From assembly GCA_026393775.1 (NCBI GenBank), contig JAPKZM010000102.1, positions 1 through 10,166 of the forward strand: DNA of 10,166 nt, read 5' to 3'. Both the position numbers and the translations under genes were made by a program. This DNA comes from Candidatus Aminicenantota bacterium (GTDB lineage Bacteria; Acidobacteriota; Aminicenantia; UBA2199). Position 1 is the stretch's first letter. Every line of letters begins with the position of its first letter. The notes under the pieces are model-generated. The model made no database searches, was not told the DNA's origin, and saw nothing but the letters and a program-made list of their open reading frames with translations. Shown here piece by piece: positions 7,718 through 10,166 of this stretch.

Positions 7718-8233
7718 CTACTCGATCTCGAACAGCAGGAGATTGGCCAGGATATTGTCTCCTTCCTGCACTCCCAGCGTTTTGATCAATCCAGATTTCG
7801 GGGCGCGGATCTCATTTTCCATCTTCATGGCCTCATGGATCAGAACAATGTCGTTCTCTTCGACCCGGTCATGCTGCTGAAAATAGATCTTCTTGATGTA
7901 ACCGGGGATGAAACTCTTGACCAAGCCTGACTTGGAAGCGCTGACCGGCTTTTCCTTGTACATGAACAAGCGGTCGATCTTGAGCAGCGAGGCCGAATAG
8001 AACTCTTCGTCGACATAGATGCCCTGGGGGTAGCCGCTCTCGTCGCGGACGAACTCCACCTGGTGCAGCTTGTTGTCGACGAAGAACGAGAGCACCTCCT
8101 CGTCCTTCACCTCGCCGATCAGGATTTCGAGCTTGCGATTGTCGATCTTGATCTCGGTCGGCGAGTGGAAGGTGGCGCTGTTTGCGATCTCGGCTTCCAC
8201 GACTTTTTTATCCACGTGAAACTTGTATTTCAT
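7718..8233 (-). CDS. Biotinyl (acyl-CoA carboxylase) carrier protein with N-terminal extra domain
   Basis: This is a 171-residue carrier that would hold biotin on a swinging lysine between the carboxylase and carboxyltransferase sites. The C-terminal part (about 96-171) is a biotinyl/lipoyl fold. The consensus HEAMKMENEI puts the biotinylated residue at Lys137, and PGYIKKI and APKSGLI form the flanking beta hairpins. The first ~95 residues are predicted to be strand-rich (for example FFVDNKLHQVEF and GIYVDEEFYSASL). They may correspond to the beta-barrel (BT) region that joins the carboxylase and carrier in propionyl-CoA carboxylase alpha chains. That is inference from position and look, not a recognised domain match. 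The gene starts 8 bp after the biotin-carboxylase-like gene, whose stop overlaps its ribosome binding site. The biotinylation motif is intact, so the carrier should be functional. Confidence 0.92.
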   Translation of the reverse strand: MKYKFHVDKKVVEAEIANSATFHSPTEIKIDNRKLEILIGEVKDEEVLSFFVDNKLHQVEFVRDESGYPQGIYVDEEFYSASLLKIDRLFMYKEKPVSASKSGLVKSFIPGYIKKIYFQQHDRVEENDIVLIHEAMKMENEIRAPKSGLIKTLGVQEGDNILANLLLFEIE

Positions 8234-8237
8234 CCTT

Positions 8238-8243
8238 CACCTC
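8238..8243 (-). promoter_or_regulatory. Ribosome binding site of the biotinyl carrier gene
   Basis: GAGGTG on the - strand lies 4 nt before the ATG at 8233 and overlaps the TGA stop of the preceding gene (8242-8244), which suggests coupled translation. Confidence 0.65.
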
Positions 8244-9729
8244 AATAGGGGCTGAACAGCCGCTTGAGCAAACCGGGCTGTTTCATCTTTTCCAGCTTGG
8301 TCTTGTAGTCCTTCTTGCGGTTGTCGATGTGGAAGTCGGCGGCCAGCAGGGCGGCGGCGATGATCGCCTCCTCCTCGGTATTCTTCAACTTGCTGAAGTC
8401 GAACTTCAGGTGCAGGAAATCGATGATGGTGCCGCCTTTGCGCAGCTCTTCGTTTTCCAGCAGGTGCTTGAGGAAGACCAGGTTGGTGCGGATGCCGCGA
8501 ATGATGATGTTGTCCATGAAGATGCGCATGTCGTTGATGGCGTTCGGCCGCTCGACGGCGTAGGCCAGGATCTTGCCGATGAAGGGATCGTACATCGGCG
8601 TCACCCGCGCCCCAGTGTAGAGGGTGGTCTTGAAGACGTTGCGGATGGTCGAGTAGTGGAAAAAATGGCTGATCTGGCCGGTGGAGGGGAGGAAGTTGTT
8701 GTAGGGATCCTCGGCCATCAGCGAGACCAGGAGCACGTGGTGCTTGGGCTTGATAATCTTGACGCCGTGCACGTCGTGCAGCAGCTCGCCGCGCGAGATC
8801 ACCACCTGCTTCTTCAGGAAATTCGAGGTCAGGTGCACCTCGGAGATCAGAGTGTTGATCTGGAAGGTGGGGTTGATCTCGGAAAAGAGGCATTCGTTGT
8901 TTTCCACGATGAACTCGACATAGCCCAGTCCCACGTAATTGATCTGCTTGAGCAGCGTCTGGCAGCGATCGTAGAGGCAAGCCCGCAGGCGCATGTCGAT
9001 GTTCGGCGAAGGCGATTCCTGGAAGAGCTTTTGAAAACGGCGCTGGATCGACGACTCGATTTCGGGCAGGAACAGGATGTTGTCCTTGACATCGCGGAAA
9101 AAGGGAATCTCGATATGGTGGGCGTAGGGTCGGAATTGTTCGAAAAATATGCCGTTGCGGAGGTTCTCCTCCCGCTTCAGCAGGTTGGCCACCTGCTCCT
9201 GGGCGTCGTGCCGGTAGTCGGCCACGCGGATGCCCCGGCCGCCCGAGCCCTTCAACGGCTTGATGATGATCGGGTAATCGCTATCGCCGCCACAGGCTTC
9301 GAAATCGAGGGGACTCCTGATCAGCTCGGAGAATTTCAACACCGGCAGCCCCAGGGCGGCGGCGGTCTCGCGCAGCTTGATCTTGTCCTCCACCGCGGCC
9401 AGCACCCTGCTTTCGGGGCCGATGAAGCGGATACCGTTGTCGCTGCAGAGCTTGGCGAACTCAGGGTTCTCGGCCAGGAACCCGTAGCCGGGGTGGATAT
9501 AATTGGCGCGGACTTCGCGAGCCTTCTCCAGGATGGCCTCCCCGTCCAGGTAGCTGTCCTCCAGGCGCGAGGAATAAAACTTGAAGCTGCGGTCGGCCAG
9601 CTTGACCGGCAGGCTCAGCGAATCCTCGGGGGAGTGCATGAGCAGGGTCTCCATGCCCATGCTGTTCAGGGAATTGATGATATCCAGGGCAATGACCCCG
9701 CGGGTCGGAATCAATACTTTCTCTTTCAT
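8242..9729 (-). CDS. Biotin-carboxylase-like ATP-grasp protein lacking canonical catalytic residues
   Basis: This 495-residue protein aligns along its length with biotin carboxylase: TRGVIALDI at the N-terminus, IHPGYGFLAENPEF (78-91), the ATP-grasp segment IIIKPLKGSGGRG, HHIEI (204-208), SSIQRRFQK (226-234) and MYDPFIGKI. By hand alignment to E. coli AccC it keeps Lys116, Lys157 (for Lys159), Glu197 (Glu201), His205 (His209), Lys234 (Lys238), and Glu272 and Glu284 (the metal ligands Glu276 and Glu288). It has Thr288 for Arg292, Asn292 for the base Glu296, Val365 for Arg338 and Phe232 for His236. The normal reaction, carboxylation of biotin with bicarbonate, is therefore doubtful. The frame is intact and the context is a tight operon with a carrier and a carboxyltransferase, so it is probably not a decaying pseudogene. 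A charged helical tail of about 50 residues follows the core. Role unknown; possibilities are a structural subunit, an altered reaction, or a biotin carboxylase with a rearranged site. Confidence 0.88.
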   Translation of the reverse strand: MKEKVLIPTRGVIALDIINSLNSMGMETLLMHSPEDSLSLPVKLADRSFKFYSSRLEDSYLDGEAILEKAREVRANYIHPGYGFLAENPEFAKLCSDNGIRFIGPESRVLAAVEDKIKLRETAAALGLPVLKFSELIRSPLDFEACGGDSDYPIIIKPLKGSGGRGIRVADYRHDAQEQVANLLKREENLRNGIFFEQFRPYAHHIEIPFFRDVKDNILFLPEIESSIQRRFQKLFQESPSPNIDMRLRACLYDRCQTLLKQINYVGLGYVEFIVENNECLFSEINPTFQINTLISEVHLTSNFLKKQVVISRGELLHDVHGVKIIKPKHHVLLVSLMAEDPYNNFLPSTGQISHFFHYSTIRNVFKTTLYTGARVTPMYDPFIGKILAYAVERPNAINDMRIFMDNIIIRGIRTNLVFLKHLLENEELRKGGTIIDFLHLKFDFSKLKNTEEEAIIAAALLAADFHIDNRKKDYKTKLEKMKQPGLLKRLFSPY

Positions 9730-9735
9730 GACCGT

Positions 9736-9741
9736 TCCTTA
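9736..9741 (-). promoter_or_regulatory. Ribosome binding site of the biotin-carboxylase-like gene
   Basis: TAAGGA on the - strand lies 6 nt before the ATG at 9729. Its TAA is the stop codon of the carboxyltransferase gene, so the two genes are probably translationally coupled. Confidence 0.65.
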
Positions 9742-10166
9742 CAGGGGGATGTTGCCGTGTTTTTTCGGGGGAAGCTTCTGCGACTTGTTGACCAGTGCTT
9801 CCAGGTTTTTGATCAGGAAAGGCCGCGTTTCGACCGGCAGGATGATGTCATCCACGTAGCCGTAGGCCGCCGGTTCCCTGGGGTTGGCGAACTTCTCCTT
9901 GTATTCCATGATCAGCCGTTCGCGGACCGTTTCGGGCTCCACGGCTTCGGCAATGTCTTTTTTAAAAATGATGTTGATGGCGCCCTGCGGCCCCATGACG
10001 GCGATCTCGGCCGTCGGCCAGGCGGCGACGACGTCAGCGCCCAGATGCTTGGAACTCATGACGATATAGGCCCCGCCGTACGCCTTGCGGGTGATCACCG
10101 TGAGCTTGGGGACAGTGGCTTCGGAATAGGCGTAAAGCATCTTGGCGCCGTGCTTGATGATCCCCA
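9739..10166 (-). CDS. Acyl-CoA carboxylase / methylmalonyl-CoA decarboxylase-type carboxyltransferase (partial, C-terminus)
   Basis: These are the last 141 residues of a PccB/MmdA-type carboxyltransferase, which moves CO2 between biotin and an acyl-CoA such as propionyl-CoA or acetyl-CoA. The frame is open to the window edge (GIIKHGAK precedes the first Met), so the gene continues beyond 10166. Family hallmarks are strong: TVITRKAYGGAYIVMSSKHL with the oxyanion-forming GGAY, AWPTAEIAVMGPQGA, EKFANP, GYVDDIILP and the C-terminal KHGNIPL. It ends 9 bp before the biotin-carboxylase-like gene. The family includes both carboxylases and sodium-pumping decarboxylases. The visible part cannot tell them apart, nor give the acyl-CoA preference. 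Confidence 0.95.
   Translation of the reverse strand, partial: GIIKHGAKMLYAYSEATVPKLTVITRKAYGGAYIVMSSKHLGADVVAAWPTAEIAVMGPQGAINIIFKKDIAEAVEPETVRERLIMEYKEKFANPREPAAYGYVDDIILPVETRPFLIKNLEALVNKSQKLPPKKHGNIPL

Noticed and set aside
8242..9729. The biotin-carboxylase-like gene as a pseudogene
   Set aside because: The frame is uninterrupted over 495 codons, has a good ribosome binding site and is tightly coupled to its neighbours. Only specific active-site positions differ, which fits divergence better than decay.

Overview
This window is an ordinary-looking stretch of a bacterial chromosome, densely coded and mostly GC-rich. It is dominated by acyl-CoA and lipid metabolism genes. It carries parts of two biotin-dependent carboxylase systems. 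I cannot place the organism confidently. The mix of a split four-subunit acetyl-CoA carboxylase, a secreted retropepsin-like protease with a PDZ domain, and an FAA1-type acyl-CoA ligase suggests an uncultured diderm heterotroph of the Acidobacteriota/Aminicenantes kind. That is a guess from gene style, not a measurement.

Left part, + strand (1-3542): the 3' half of accC, then accD and accA, tightly packed. These supply the biotin carboxylase and both carboxyltransferase subunits of acetyl-CoA carboxylase, which makes malonyl-CoA for fatty acid synthesis. An iron-sulfur protein of the GlpC/GlcF/HdrB type, with two 4Fe-4S motifs and two CCG domains, follows 35 bp downstream and probably shares the transcript. 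No flavin partner is visible.

Middle: a visibly AT-richer gene on the - strand (3555-4721) encodes an exported protein with two retropepsin-like aspartic protease modules and a C-terminal PDZ domain. A 228-bp divergent intergenic region (4722-4949) has a good sigma-70-like promoter facing each way and a short palindrome between them. To the right, on the + strand, lie a long-chain acyl-CoA synthetase (4950-6653) and a small ferritin-like protein (6668-7132).

Right part, - strand (7119-10166): read from the right edge, the order is a PccB/MmdA-type carboxyltransferase (partial), a biotin-carboxylase-like protein, a biotinyl carrier protein and folK. The first three are separated by only 8-9 bp, with ribosome binding sites overlapping or abutting the preceding stop codons, so they look like one acyl-CoA carboxylase-type complex.

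The standout observation is in this operon. The biotin-carboxylase-like protein keeps the ATP-grasp framework but has lost the catalytic base and both bicarbonate-pocket arginines (E. coli AccC Glu296, Arg292 and Arg338). Its carrier and carboxyltransferase partners look intact. The canonical AccC at the left of the same window retains all three residues and is a built-in control. No CRISPR array, insertion sequence, tRNA or rRNA was seen, and no gene-free stretch exceeds 300 bp.
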